Below are positions 18,910 through 27,800 of a DNA stretch of 64,000 nt, one piece after another (position 1 is the stretch's first letter; every line of letters begins with the position of its first letter). The notes beneath the pieces were generated by a model. It had not been told where the DNA came from and made no database searches. It saw only the letters and a program-made list of their open reading frames with translations. The position numbers were made by a program, and so were the translations under genes. Where the stretch lies: contig NZ_CP155729.1 of assembly GCF_039724765.1 (NCBI RefSeq), forward strand, positions 2,613,501 through 2,677,500, written 5' to 3'. This stretch comes from Sagittula stellata E-37 (lineage in GTDB: Bacteria; Pseudomonadota; Alphaproteobacteria; Rhodobacterales; Rhodobacteraceae).

Positions 18910-19422
18910 ATGCACAAACAGATCTCCGTTCTGGTCCTTGCAGGCCTCGTTCTGTCCGGTTGCGGCGGTGTGCGGGAGTCCCGCCTCAATCCGTTCAACT
19001 GGTTCGGCGGCAGCACCTCGGTCCGCACAGATGTCCGTGCCGACGATCCGGCCTTCAATCCGCTGATCCCGGTGCGCGAAGAGTCGATCTTCCGCCGTAA
19101 GAAGGACGAGAGCTACCGCGGCATCGCGGTGGACGACGTCACGGGGCTTTACGTCGAACGCCGCCCCGGCGGAGCACTGGTCCGCGCCACCGGCGTCACC
19201 CGCTACCAGGGCGCCTACAACGTCAAGCTGGTCGAGGTAGAGAACGAGACGACCGCCGAAACTCTGGTCTACGCGCTGCGGGCGCAACAGTACGTCGGCC
19301 AGACCGGCCCCGCCTCTGCCCGGACGGTGACCGCTGCCACGTGGCTGACCGACAATGAACTTGCTCAGGTGCGCAGCATCGTGGTCAAGGCGCGCAACAA
19401 CACCCGTACAACCGGCCGCTGA
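18910..19422 (+). CDS. Putative lipoprotein, unknown function
   Basis: A 170-residue protein with a lipoprotein signal: MHKQISVLVLAGLVLSGCGG, with the lipobox LSGC and Cys18 as the likely acylated residue. The mature part begins with the aromatic stretch ESRLNPFNWFGGS and contains basic RRKKDESYRGIAVDDVTGLYVERRPGGALVRATGVTRYQGAYNVKL, which suggests a beta-rich domain. I recognise the pattern from Rhodobacterales but know no function. It is convergent with the RNase D gene and stands alone. Confidence 0.75.
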   Translation: MHKQISVLVLAGLVLSGCGGVRESRLNPFNWFGGSTSVRTDVRADDPAFNPLIPVREESIFRRKKDESYRGIAVDDVTGLYVERRPGGALVRATGVTRYQGAYNVKLVEVENETTAETLVYALRAQQYVGQTGPASARTVTAATWLTDNELAQVRSIVVKARNNTRTTGR

Positions 19423-19505
19423 CGGTCCTGAGCGACAGGTCGCACGGGCCGATTGGCCTGTCCCGCGACCCGCTTGTCGGATAGACCCGTCCGACGGTGA
19501 ACCCG

Positions 19506-20663
19506 TCAGAGTTCGATGACGTCGACGTTCTTGCCGCGCGCCGCCAGGGCGATCTTGCCAGAGCACAGACGCAGCGCATCCTCTCCGAAGACCTCACGCC
19601 GCCAGCCGGACAATGCTGGCACGTCCCGCATTCCCGCCGCGATCGCATCGAGGTCGGTTGCCGGAGCGATCAGCTTCGACGCCACGCCGAAGCGCTCCGT
19701 CTTGGCCTTCAGCAACACGCGCAGCAGATCGGCCAGCGCCGGGTTCACCTGCAGCTTGTCGCGCACCGTGTCCGATTCGGGCAGATCGCCCTTGGGGCAG
19801 TCCACGCCAGCTTTCACCGCCTCCAGGATGCCGTCCGCGATGGGCCCTTTGCGGGCCTCGCGCAGCAGCAGGCGCGAGCGGGACAGGTCGTTCGGAGAGG
19901 CCGGCTTGGTCGAGGCGAGCTCGACCAGCGCGTCGTCCTTGAACACCCGGTTGCGCGGGATGTTGCGCTCCTGCGCGTAGGTCTCACGGAAGGCGGCCAG
20001 TTCGCGGACGATGGCCAGAAAACGCGGCGCGTTCGACCGTGTCTTCACCCGCTTCCAGGCCTCGCGCGGGCGCGTGATGTAGGTTTCGGGATCGGTCAGG
20101 ACGCCCAGTTCCTCCGCCACCCAGCGCGAGCGTCCGCTTTCCTCAAGCTTCGCGGCAAGGAATTCGTAGATTTCCCGCAAATGCGTCACGTCGGCCAGCG
20201 CGTAGGACTTCTGCGCATCGGTCAGCGGGCGCCGCGACCAGTCGGTAAAGCGCGAGGACTTGTCCAGTTGCTGCTTGGCGATGCGTTTGACCAGCGTCTC
20301 GTAGCCGACCTGTTCGCCGAAGCCGCAAACCATCGCCGCCACCTGCGTGTCGAACAGCGGTTGCGGGATCACCCCGTGGTCGATGAAGAAGATCTCCAGA
20401 TCCTGCCGGGCGGCGTGGAACACCTTCACGATGCTCTCGTCCCGGAAAAGCTCCAGCAGCGGGTCCAGCGACAGGCCGTCGACCATGGGATCGACCAGCA
20501 CGGCGTCTTCGTCACCCTTGCCGGGCAGCGCGAGCTGGATCAGACACAGTTTGGAGTAATAGGTCCGTTCGCGGAGAAACTCCGTGTCGACGGTGATGTA
20601 TGGCTGGCCCTTTGCACGGGCACAGAAATCGGAAAGCTCTTCGGTCGTCGTCAATGTCTGCAT
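19506..20663 (-). CDS. rnd: Ribonuclease D
   Basis: A 385-residue 3'-5' exoribonuclease that trims tRNA precursors. The DEDDy catalytic set is visible: ITVDTEFLRERTYY (Exo I), VKVFHAARQDLEIF (Exo II) and KSYALADVTHLREIYEFL (Exo III, with the tyrosine). An HRDC-type nucleic-acid-binding region follows after residue 200 (RFLAIVRELAAFRETYAQERNIPRNRVFKDDALVELA). Start at MQTLTTTEELSDF. Length and domain order fit Rnd. Confidence 0.95.
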   Translation of the reverse strand: MQTLTTTEELSDFCARAKGQPYITVDTEFLRERTYYSKLCLIQLALPGKGDEDAVLVDPMVDGLSLDPLLELFRDESIVKVFHAARQDLEIFFIDHGVIPQPLFDTQVAAMVCGFGEQVGYETLVKRIAKQQLDKSSRFTDWSRRPLTDAQKSYALADVTHLREIYEFLAAKLEESGRSRWVAEELGVLTDPETYITRPREAWKRVKTRSNAPRFLAIVRELAAFRETYAQERNIPRNRVFKDDALVELASTKPASPNDLSRSRLLLREARKGPIADGILEAVKAGVDCPKGDLPESDTVRDKLQVNPALADLLRVLLKAKTERFGVASKLIAPATDLDAIAAGMRDVPALSGWRREVFGEDALRLCSGKIALAARGKNVDVIEL

Positions 20664-20748
20664 GCGCAGTCTTTTCTGTTGTTGGTGTTGACCCTGCGGC
20701 GCGTTTCCCCGTCATAACCCATTTTGCGCAAATGGGAAACGGCCTGCA

Positions 20749-21339
20749 TCAGGTCAGGATCAGCGGTGTGCGGCGGCCTTCGAGAAAGCGGCGCAGCACC
20801 GCCGGATAAAGTTTGTGTTCCATGCCCAGAACCCGTGCCGCCAGCGTGTCGGGCGTGTCGCCGGGCTCGACCGGAACATGCGCCTGCCCGAGGATCGGCC
20901 CCTCGTCCAGTTCCGCCGTGACCTCGTGGACGGTGCAGCCCGCTTCGGTATCGCCGGCCTCCAGCGCGCGGGCGTGGGTGTGCAGGCCACGGTACTTCGG
21001 CAGAAGCGAGGGATGGATATTCAGCATCCGGCCCTCGTAGGCCGCGATGAAGGACGGCGTCAGGATGCGCATGAAGCCCGCAAGACACAGCACGTCCGGC
21101 TCCGCCGCGTCGATGTGGCGGCGCAGTTCGGATTCGAAGGCCGCGCGGTCGCCGCGGAACGGTTTGTGATCTACCGCCGCGACCGGCACGCCCCGCTCTG
21201 CCGCGCGCGTCAGGCCCGAGGCATGTGGATCGTTCGACGCCACCAGCACCGGGCGGCCCGGATGGTCGCCGGTCATGCTGTCGACCAGCTTGACCATGTT
21301 GGAGCCGCCGCCCGAAACGAGGATGGCAATGCGCTTCAC
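20749..21339 (-). CDS. purN: Phosphoribosylglycinamide formyltransferase
   Basis: A 196-residue enzyme adding a formyl group to GAR in purine synthesis, using 10-formyltetrahydrofolate. The start is a GTG at 21339 ([20 protein letters not shown]), which overlaps the purM stop by four bases (GTGA). Motifs are the phosphate loop [41 protein letters not shown] with the catalytic His and Asn, and [19 protein letters not shown] with the catalytic Asp. A much longer open frame extends upstream in the same phase but is antisense-type noise over purM. Confidence 0.96.
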   Translation of the reverse strand: MKRIAILVSGGGSNMVKLVDSMTGDHPGRPVLVASNDPHASGLTRAAERGVPVAAVDHKPFRGDRAAFESELRRHIDAAEPDVLCLAGFMRILTPSFIAAYEGRMLNIHPSLLPKYRGLHTHARALEAGDTEAGCTVHEVTAELDEGPILGQAHVPVEPGDTPDTLAARVLGMEHKLYPAVLRRFLEGRRTPLILT

Positions 21340-22379
21340 AGGGTGCCCCGGTAAGAGACGCCCTCGCCCGCCACGATCGTGCCGATCTGATGCACCTCGT
21401 GTCCGGCGTCGGTCAGATGCGCGCGCGCCGCCTGCGCCTTGTCCGGCGCCACGACAGCGATCATGCCGATACCGCAGTTGAAGGTCTTCAGCATCTCGCG
21501 TTCTTCGATGTTGCCCTGATCGGACAGCCACTTGAAGATGCCCGGCAGGTCCCAGGCCCCAAGGTCGATCTCGGCGCCGAGGCCGTCCGGCAGGACGCGC
21601 GGCAGGTTCTCGGTCAGGCCGCCGCCGGTGATATGGGCCAGCGCGTGGATGCAGTCGTCCTTGACCGCCGCGATGGCGCCCTTGACGTAAAGCGTGGTCG
21701 GCGCCAGCAGCGCCTCGCCCAGTGTCCCTTCGCCCCAGGGACACGGCGCGTCCCAGTCCAGCCCCGAAAGCTCGACCAGTTTCCGCACCAGGCTGTAGCC
21801 GTTGGAATGCACGCCGTTCGACGCCACACCCAGCAGAACGTCGCCTTCGGCCACGCCCGAGGGCAGCTCGCCGCCCCGTTCCATCGCGCCCACCGCGAAC
21901 CCCGCAAGGTCGAAGTCGCCCGCCGGGTACATGCCCGGCATTTCCGCCGTCTCGCCACCGATCAGCGCGCAGCCGGAGCGCACGCAGCCCTCCGCGATGC
22001 CCTCGATCACGCGGGCCGCGGTGTCGGTGTCCAGCTTGCCGGTGGCAAAGTAGTCGAGGAAGAACAAGGGTTCCGCGCCCTGACACACCAGATCGTTCAC
22101 ACACATGGCGACAAGGTCGATGCCCACGCCGTCCACCAGCCCGGTGTCGATGGCGATGCGCAGCTTGGTGCCCACGCCGTCCGTCGCGCCGACGAGAATC
22201 GGGTCCTCGTAGCCCGCGCCCTTCAGGTCGAACAGCGCGCCGAAACCGCCCAGCCCGGACATGACGCCGGGGCGGCTGGTGCGTTTCGCCGCCGGCTTGA
22301 TCCGTTCGACCAGCGCGTTGCCCGCGTCGATGTCCACGCCCGCCGCCGCGTAGGTCAGCCCGTTCTTGCCGTCGCTCAT
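21336..22379 (-). CDS. purM: Phosphoribosylformylglycinamidine cyclo-ligase (AIR synthetase)
   Basis: A 347-residue ATP-dependent enzyme that closes the imidazole ring in purine synthesis. The start [21 protein letters not shown] is chosen because the family begins close to this point. Motifs are [66 protein letters not shown] and [13 protein letters not shown]. It is the first gene of a purM-purN pair, with start and stop overlapping. The AT-richer region upstream also serves the divergent accessory genes at 22539. Confidence 0.97.
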   Translation of the reverse strand: MSDGKNGLTYAAAGVDIDAGNALVERIKPAAKRTSRPGVMSGLGGFGALFDLKGAGYEDPILVGATDGVGTKLRIAIDTGLVDGVGIDLVAMCVNDLVCQGAEPLFFLDYFATGKLDTDTAARVIEGIAEGCVRSGCALIGGETAEMPGMYPAGDFDLAGFAVGAMERGGELPSGVAEGDVLLGVASNGVHSNGYSLVRKLVELSGLDWDAPCPWGEGTLGEALLAPTTLYVKGAIAAVKDDCIHALAHITGGGLTENLPRVLPDGLGAEIDLGAWDLPGIFKWLSDQGNIEEREMLKTFNCGIGMIAVVAPDKAQAARAHLTDAGHEVHQIGTIVAGEGVSYRGTL

Positions 22380-22538
22380 GTCGCTCTCCGAGAGGTTGGC
22401 CGCTTGATTGCAGAGGCGCTTACCGCAAAGGCTTCGCGCCTGCAACGCGCAGCCCGCCCGGTAGGGAAATCATCACTGTGAACAAATCCATTTCTGGTCT
22501 ATGTTCGCTGCATATTTCATTTACGGCGTTCTTAACCC

Positions 22539-23282
22539 ATGCTTTCGATATCAAATGCACAGATGGATGCATTCGATGCCATGGAGTTTCGATCTTTCGA
22601 AACCGGTCTGGCTGAGCATCTCGAAACCCATTTTCCGTGGGGCAAGGCATTCTGGCCGGACGGCAGCGCGATGACGCTTGCCACCTTCGCCCACACACGC
22701 GCCCGGCACTACGGCTTCGTGACCGAACGCAGCATCTACATGTTCGCGACCTTCATGCCGGTTCTGGGCAGCCGATACGACGAGAATCCCCTGCTGCCCT
22801 GGGCGTCGGACAAACTGGCCGATCCGACTATCCGGGAACCGATTCACCGCATCAACCAGCTGAACGACCGCACCCTCCTTCACCTGCGCAAGACCAACGG
22901 CCGCGATGGCCGGGCGGCGGTGCGCGGCCTCCGTCAGGTGCATCAAGTTCTTGAGACGGGCGATGCGCCGGCCGATCCGGTGGGTGCCCTCTGCGCGGCC
23001 TTTCCGCAGCGCGCCGCAGCCTCGGACCAGACCGGACATGTACTGGGCGATGCGATGTCGCAATCGGAGGCCTTCGGCCTGGACCAACCGCTGGGCGGCT
23101 ACATCTGCGCCGCGCTCGCGCTGATGTACGGCCCTTACTACTACGCCGAACCGCAACTGCCGCTGATCCACGCAACGCTTTATGACAAGGGGCCTGCACC
23201 CGCACCGAAAACGCAAGCGCTGCGCAAGGCGGCACTGACGATGATCACCGCCCTGGGCGAAAGCGTCGGGGAGGCTGCCTGA
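22539..23282 (+). CDS. Unknown protein with a duplicated domain, next to a putative toxin
   Basis: A 247-residue soluble protein with no signal or membrane segment. It starts MLSISNAQMDAF, a beginning I associate with small proteins encoded beside type VI secretion effectors; that link is from memory. Two halves resemble each other: about residues 33-100 (FPWGK...YGFVTERSIYMFATFMPVLGSRYDENPLLPWASDKLAD) and about 150-215 (FPQRA...FGLDQPLGGYICAALALMYGPYYYAEPQLPLIHATLYD). This suggests a tandem duplication of a helical unit. The stop is one base before the HExxH gene, so the two are cotranscribed and may act together, for example as adaptor or chaperone and cargo. Function unproven. Confidence 0.65.
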   Translation: MLSISNAQMDAFDAMEFRSFETGLAEHLETHFPWGKAFWPDGSAMTLATFAHTRARHYGFVTERSIYMFATFMPVLGSRYDENPLLPWASDKLADPTIREPIHRINQLNDRTLLHLRKTNGRDGRAAVRGLRQVHQVLETGDAPADPVGALCAAFPQRAAASDQTGHVLGDAMSQSEAFGLDQPLGGYICAALALMYGPYYYAEPQLPLIHATLYDKGPAPAPKTQALRKAALTMITALGESVGEAA

Positions 23283-23283
23283 G

Positions 23284-23853
23284 ATGTGCCAATGCGGAGA
23301 GGCCAACGACGACGCCTGCAAGAAGACAGAGAACAAGCCCGGCGCCACCAAGGGCTGCGCGGCTGCCGAGGGCGGCGGTGTCGTCTGGGAAAAGCAGCCC
23401 GGCGCCAGCGACGAGGATCTCGCCAAAGCCAAGCAGCAATGGGAAGACGCCAAGAAGCGCCGCCTGCCCGACGGCTCGAAACCCAAGACCGTCGAGGCGA
23501 TGGAGGCGCTTGAGAACAGCGACAAGACCACCACGATCAAGGTCGGCCCCGCCGGCAACAGCGCCAGCCCGGACAGCCGGTCGGATTCGCAGGACGGCAC
23601 CGGTTCGGAAGGCACGATCAAGTTCAATCCCAACAAGAAGGGAACATACGGCGACGGGGTCGACCGCGACCCTGAGTCTTCGCTGGCGCACGAAGCCTAT
23701 CACACCTACGAATACACGCAGGGCGCGTCCGGTGACACGCGGGAAAAGCGCGAAGTGGCCGCGGCGGCCGCCGAGAACGAACACCGCGAAGCCAAGGGCC
23801 TGCCGCAGCGACAGAAATACGGTGCGTGGGACATTCCGCAGTACACGCCGTAA
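23284..23853 (+). CDS. Putative zinc metallopeptidase toxin/effector (HExxH, M91-like)
   Basis: A 189-residue protein without a signal peptide. The C-terminal third has HEAYH (His136, Glu137, His140), a zinc-protease HExxH motif in the setting SSLAHEAYHTYEYTQG, followed by an acidic stretch REKREVAAAAAENEHR and GLPQRQKYG. This order (LAHE.xH, then E-V...EN..R...G.P.R..Y) resembles NleD-type M91 peptidases and metallopeptidase toxin domains of polymorphic toxins. The first 30 residues are rich in cysteine (Cys2, 4, 12, 25) and the middle is a charged, flexible linker with KFNPNKKGTYGDG. The neighbouring genes suggest an effector cassette. The catalytic third ligand and the target are unknown. 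Confidence 0.65.
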   Translation: MCQCGEANDDACKKTENKPGATKGCAAAEGGGVVWEKQPGASDEDLAKAKQQWEDAKKRRLPDGSKPKTVEAMEALENSDKTTTIKVGPAGNSASPDSRSDSQDGTGSEGTIKFNPNKKGTYGDGVDRDPESSLAHEAYHTYEYTQGASGDTREKREVAAAAAENEHREAKGLPQRQKYGAWDIPQYTP

Positions 23854-23913
23854 GCGACACATCCGGCCTCTGCCCCGGCCGACCACTCAACGCCTGACAA
23901 GGACCGAAGACCC

Positions 23914-24315
23914 ATGACCCGCAGCTTCGTTTCCACCCATACCGACTGGAACGGACACCAGACGATTCCCTTCGTGATCCCCGCCGAAGACGGGCTCGAC
24001 GTTTTCCGCGATCCGACATGGGGCGTCATGATCGAGAAGGTCACCGCCGACCACCACCCGATCGAGCCCTTGGTGGATGCCACCGACCTCGACGACGTGG
24101 ATTTTGGCGCATTGTCCCTGAACGGTGCCGCGATGGTCGGTCAGATTCTCTGGAACAACCTCACAACCGCCGCGGAAATCGACCCGTCGGGCGATTTCGT
24201 GCTGCATACCTGGCGCATCGCAGCCAGCGCCAAACGTGTCGAGATCGTCTATCGTCCGCGCTACGCCAACGGCGCGCTCGGCGATGTCTGCACGCTGATT
24301 TCCCTGCTGAAATAG
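23914..24315 (+). CDS. Small protein of unknown function, candidate immunity protein
   Basis: A 133-residue, mildly acidic protein (DATDLDDVDFGAL in the middle) with no signal or membrane segment, encoded 60 bases after the HExxH gene and on the same strand. No family was recognised. Size, position directly after a putative toxin and lack of other features make an immunity role plausible, but this is inference from neighbourhood alone. The gene is convergent with the DUF2945 gene. Confidence 0.55.
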   Translation: MTRSFVSTHTDWNGHQTIPFVIPAEDGLDVFRDPTWGVMIEKVTADHHPIEPLVDATDLDDVDFGALSLNGAAMVGQILWNNLTTAAEIDPSGDFVLHTWRIAASAKRVEIVYRPRYANGALGDVCTLISLLK

Positions 24316-24339
24316 CGGCCCGCAGGGGCAGGTCTTGCG

Positions 24340-24555
24340 TCACGCCTTCCGCAGTTCCGAGCCCTTCTTCAGGACCTCGCCCCCGTCTTCCTGTTCGATA
24401 CGGTAGGCCGGATTGTCCTCGTCCGCGTCGCGCGTCACCTCGGTGCCCTTGATCTTCAGCGTGATCTTGCGGGTGTATTTCTGCACCACCTTGCCCGACG
24501 CCGTCCCGCTGCCCCAGTCCCACTCGACCCTTTCGCCTTCGCCATAGTTCTTCAT
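24340..24555 (-). CDS. DUF2945 (hypervirulence-associated TUDOR domain) protein
   Basis: A 71-residue protein from MKNYGEGERVEWDWGSGTAS; an in-frame ATG four codons upstream (24567) is the alternative start. The whole chain is one small beta-barrel domain: VEWDWGSGTASGKVV, TLKIKGTEVTR, DEDNPAYRIEQEDGGEVLKKGSEL, which is the DUF2945 pattern. Such proteins are common in soil and marine proteobacteria; the molecular role is unknown. Confidence 0.85.
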   Translation of the reverse strand: MKNYGEGERVEWDWGSGTASGKVVQKYTRKITLKIKGTEVTRDADEDNPAYRIEQEDGGEVLKKGSELRKA

Positions 24556-24654
24556 CGCGCGCTCCATCTGCCCATGCCGTTCAATGCTTATCTCCCTCAG
24601 CGCGTTCCCGTGCTTGACGCCCCCGCGCCCCGCGCTTACTCAGACTGCCACGGT

Positions 24655-24731
24655 GGGCCTGTAGCTCAATTGGTTAGAGCAGGGCGCTCATAACGCCTTG
24701 GTTGCGGGTTCAAGTCCTGCCGGGCCTACCA
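24655..24731 (+). tRNA. tRNA with CAT anticodon, probably tRNA-Ile2
   Basis: A 77-base tRNA with encoded CCA. The acceptor stem GGGCCTG pairs with CGGGCCT (one G-U at each of two positions), the D arm is GCTC..GAGC, the anticodon stem GGGCG/CGCCT encloses CTCATAA (anticodon CAT), and the T arm is GCGGG/CCTGC. CAT can be initiator Met, elongator Met or Ile2. Base pairs C4-G69 and C5-G68, known identity elements for the lysidine synthetase TilS, are present, and the loop context resembles known Ile2 tRNAs. Ile2 is therefore preferred; elongator Met is not excluded. Confidence 0.85.
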
Positions 24732-24768
24732 GTCATCCATCCGATCCCCCACGAAGGTCGCATTCCGC

Positions 24769-26907
24769 ATGGCCCGCACGGCGCCTAACGTGCCGCGCAT
24801 GGGAGAACGTTTCATCATCGCCGCCGCGCTCTGGCTGGCCAGTGCGGTCATCGCCTTGGCAGAGGTGCTCTCGCCCGAGGAAATGGCCACGCATATCCGT
24901 GCGCCGATGTCCATGGGCGCACGGATCTCGGAAAACGGCGTCTATGAACTGCTGAATTCCGGCGGCGCGCAGACGGGGTATGTCTTTCAGACCGAACCGA
25001 TGGCGCCCCTGCCCGGCTTTTCCGGCGCGCCGATAAATGCGCTCGTGGTGCTCGACCTGGACGGCCGGTTTCTCGACGTGCAACTTCTCAGCCACAACGA
25101 ACCGATCTTCGTCTCGGGCCTGGGCGAGGCTCCGTTCCACGCCTTCATGGAGCAATACCGCGGCCATTCCATTTCCGACAGCCTCGTGGTCGGAACGCCC
25201 TACGGCGGCGCCTCCGACGGCAGCGGTCTGGTCTATCTCGACGGCGTGACGAAAGCGACGGCCTCGGTCCGTATCGCGCATGAATCGATCCTTGCCGCCG
25301 CGCTGCAGGTCGCACGTGAAAAGATGGGCGGCATCAGTGCCGGTCCGCCCGCGTTCCCGAACCCCGATATCGACGAAGACCTGACGTGGGCGTCGCTGAA
25401 CGAAAACGGGCTTTTGACGCACAAGACCCTCACAAACGGGGAAATCGACGCATTGTTCGAAGGGACGCGTTGGGCGCATGACGATCCGGAGGCCAGCGCC
25501 GATCCCGATGCGCCCTACCTCGATCTATGGGTTGCCGACATCGGCCCAAGGTCCATCGCCCGCGCATTGCTGTCCGAAGATACACTGCGCGAACTCGACC
25601 GCTTCCGCGAGATTTCCACCTTCGATGAACCTATCCTCGTGATCGAGACGGCGCGCCACGGACTCGTCTCCCCCGACTTCATACGCAACACCGCGCCGGA
25701 CTGGCTTGGCGCCGAACAGAACGGGTTTCCGGTCGCCCTGCGCGACGCAGATCTCTTTGTCCGGCTCTCCGACCAAGTGCCGGAGGCGCTGCACGACGGC
25801 ACCGCGATGATCCTTCGCACCGACCGGCGCCTTGGGTTCGATCCCGCCGCACCCTGGACCTTTGCGGTGAAGGCGATCCGCGAGCACGGCGTCTTTCAAC
25901 CGCAGGTCGGTTCCGTCACCATCGAAGCGCAGGTCGCGACCGACGAACGTTTCTTCACCCGGCCGGGTCAGGCACGCCGCTTGTCCCCATTCGAAGAGGC
26001 CATCCGCAACCGTGCAGACGACCTTGTTGTGCTCGCGGTCTTCCTCGCCGTCCTCCTGCCCGTCCTGTTCTTCGCGCAAAGCCGTCTGGCCGGGTTCCGT
26101 TTTTTCACCCCGGTGCGGCTGACAATCCTTGCCTTCGTCACCGGTTTCATCGGCTGGTGGGGCCAGGGGCAACTGTCCATCGTGACGCCCCTCGCCACAC
26201 TTCAGGCGGCACTATCGACCCGGCATTTCGCCTACCTTCTCTACGATCCTTTCTCGCTCCTGATCTGGGCGGCCGTCATCCTGGGCTTCGTCCTCTGGGG
26301 CCGTGGCCTTTTCTGCGGCTGGCTCTGTCCCTTTGGTGCCTTGCAGGAATTTGCGCATCATATCGGTCGTTTGCTGCATCTTCCCCGGTGGGAACCGTCC
26401 CGCACATGGGACCAGCGCCTGAAAAGACTGAAATACCTGGCGCTGGCCGGACTGGTCGCTGTAACCGTCATTTCGCCCGCCCACATGGACAAGGCGGCCG
26501 AGATCGAACCCTTCAAGACCGCCATCACCACCATCTTCCTGCGCGAATGGTATTATGTCGCCTACGCCGCCTTCTGGCTGATCCTTGCGCTCTTCACCTT
26601 CAAGGGATTCTGCCGATATCTCTGCCCGCTTGGAGCGCTCATGGCGATCGGGGGTGCCTTGCGTCTGCGCCAATGGATCCCCCGTCGCGTGGAGTGCGGC
26701 TCACCCTGTCAGCTCTGCGCGGTGAAGTGCAATTACGGTGCCATCCGCAAGACCGGTACGGTCCAGTACGACGAGTGTTTCCAGTGTCTTGATTGCGTCA
26801 AGATACACGACGACGCCGGGCAATGTGTGCCGTTGATCCTGAAGGCCCGCTCCACGAAACGCCCGCCGCGCGTTACTGGCCATCCCAACCAGGTGCCCGC
26901 CGAATGA
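24769..26907 (+). CDS. NosR/NirI family membrane flavo-iron-sulfur protein
   Basis: A 712-residue protein. After a signal segment (FIIAAALWLASAVIALAE) comes a periplasmic FMN-binding domain with VVLDLDGRFLDVQLLSHNEPIF and the flavinylation-type region YLDGVTKATASV (near residue 160). From about residue 415 there are several transmembrane segments with the two cysteine motifs FCGWLCPFGALQEF and FCRYLCPLGALMAIGG. The C terminus holds two 4Fe-4S sites (CGSPCQLCAVKC, CFQCLDCVKIHDD). NosR and NirI supply electrons to N2O or nitrite reductase, but no nosZ or nir gene is present here. An ATG at 24799 is an alternative start. It overlaps apbE by the ATGA pattern. Confidence 0.9.
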   Translation: MARTAPNVPRMGERFIIAAALWLASAVIALAEVLSPEEMATHIRAPMSMGARISENGVYELLNSGGAQTGYVFQTEPMAPLPGFSGAPINALVVLDLDGRFLDVQLLSHNEPIFVSGLGEAPFHAFMEQYRGHSISDSLVVGTPYGGASDGSGLVYLDGVTKATASVRIAHESILAAALQVAREKMGGISAGPPAFPNPDIDEDLTWASLNENGLLTHKTLTNGEIDALFEGTRWAHDDPEASADPDAPYLDLWVADIGPRSIARALLSEDTLRELDRFREISTFDEPILVIETARHGLVSPDFIRNTAPDWLGAEQNGFPVALRDADLFVRLSDQVPEALHDGTAMILRTDRRLGFDPAAPWTFAVKAIREHGVFQPQVGSVTIEAQVATDERFFTRPGQARRLSPFEEAIRNRADDLVVLAVFLAVLLPVLFFAQSRLAGFRFFTPVRLTILAFVTGFIGWWGQGQLSIVTPLATLQAALSTRHFAYLLYDPFSLLIWAAVILGFVLWGRGLFCGWLCPFGALQEFAHHIGRLLHLPRWEPSRTWDQRLKRLKYLALAGLVAVTVISPAHMDKAAEIEPFKTAITTIFLREWYYVAYAAFWLILALFTFKGFCRYLCPLGALMAIGGALRLRQWIPRRVECGSPCQLCAVKCNYGAIRKTGTVQYDECFQCLDCVKIHDDAGQCVPLILKARSTKRPPRVTGHPNQVPAE

Positions 26908-27788
26908 CCTTGCCCCGCCTCAAGCGCCGCCGTTTCCTGACCCTCGCCGCCGCCTTCGCCTGCGCGCCCCGTCACGCCTTTGCGTCAAGCTGGCAGGGGC
27001 GCGCGCTCGGGGCCGAGGTTTCCGTCACCCTGACCGGCCCGCGATCGGAAACGGAGCCCGCTCTGGCCGATCTGCCGGCGCAGCTCGATGCCATCGAAGA
27101 CCTGTTCAGCCTGTACCGCCCAAATTCGACCCTCTCGCGCCTCAACGATACCGGCTTTCTTGCACCAGATGCCCGTTTCGATGCGCTGATCGACGCCTGC
27201 ACCAAGGCCCACAGCGTGACCGGCGGCCTTTTCGACCCGACTGTCCAACCGCTCTGGCGCGCTTTGGCCGAAGCGCGCGACCCTGCACCGGCCCGCGCGC
27301 TTATCGGCTGGCAGCGGATCCGCCGCACCACGCGGGGCATGTACCTGGATCGTGATCAGAAACTCACGCTGAATGGCATCGCTCAAGGTTTTGCCACCGA
27401 CCTGATCCGTGCTTCCCTCACCGCGCGCGGCTTTACCCGTGCGCTGGTCGACATAGGCGAACAGGCGGCCATCGGCGGTCCCTTCCGCCTCGCCCTCGAA
27501 GATCCCGGGCACGGTTCTCTCGGGCATCTCACGCTGGAAAACGCCGCCCGCGCCACCTCAAGTCCCGGCGCTCTCCACCTGGGAACACAAGCGCACATCC
27601 TCGGACCCGCGGGCGAACGTCCCCTCTGGTCGACAGTCAGCATCGAAGCGCGCGACGCCACGACCGCCGACGCGCTGTCAACGGCGGCGGTCTTCATGGA
27701 CACCGCACGGCTCGAACGCCTCAAGACCGATGCCGACCTCCATCGCATCACACTGGTGGACCACGACGGCAACCTTCGGACTCTCTGA
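26904..27788 (+). CDS. apbE: FAD:protein FMN transferase (ApbE/NosX-like)
   Basis: A 294-residue periplasmic enzyme that attaches FMN from FAD to a threonine of target proteins. A twin-arginine-like start RRRFLTLAAAFACA (LKRRRFLTLAAAF) suggests Tat export. Domain motifs are LDAIEDLFSLYRPNSTLSRLND, GLFDPTVQPLW, LNGIAQGFATDLI, GFTRALVDIGEQAAIGGPFRLALEDPG and SIEARDATTADALSTAAVFM, all typical of ApbE. Its start overlaps the stop of the NosR-like gene, whose FMN domain is the obvious target. This flavinylation pair resembles nosR-nosX but stands apart from any nos cluster here. Confidence 0.93.
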   Translation: MTLPRLKRRRFLTLAAAFACAPRHAFASSWQGRALGAEVSVTLTGPRSETEPALADLPAQLDAIEDLFSLYRPNSTLSRLNDTGFLAPDARFDALIDACTKAHSVTGGLFDPTVQPLWRALAEARDPAPARALIGWQRIRRTTRGMYLDRDQKLTLNGIAQGFATDLIRASLTARGFTRALVDIGEQAAIGGPFRLALEDPGHGSLGHLTLENAARATSSPGALHLGTQAHILGPAGERPLWSTVSIEARDATTADALSTAAVFMDTARLERLKTDADLHRITLVDHDGNLRTL

Positions 27789-27800
27789 CAGGCCTTCAAA

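Noticed and set aside
20749..22104. Long form of the purN reading frame
   Set aside because: The extra 255 residues overlap purM in another frame; the family N terminus begins at the GTG at 21339.
22539..24315. Calling the cassette a complete type VI secretion locus
   Set aside because: No structural genes (vgrG, hcp, PAAR, tss) are in the window, and the link of the first protein to such systems rests on memory only.
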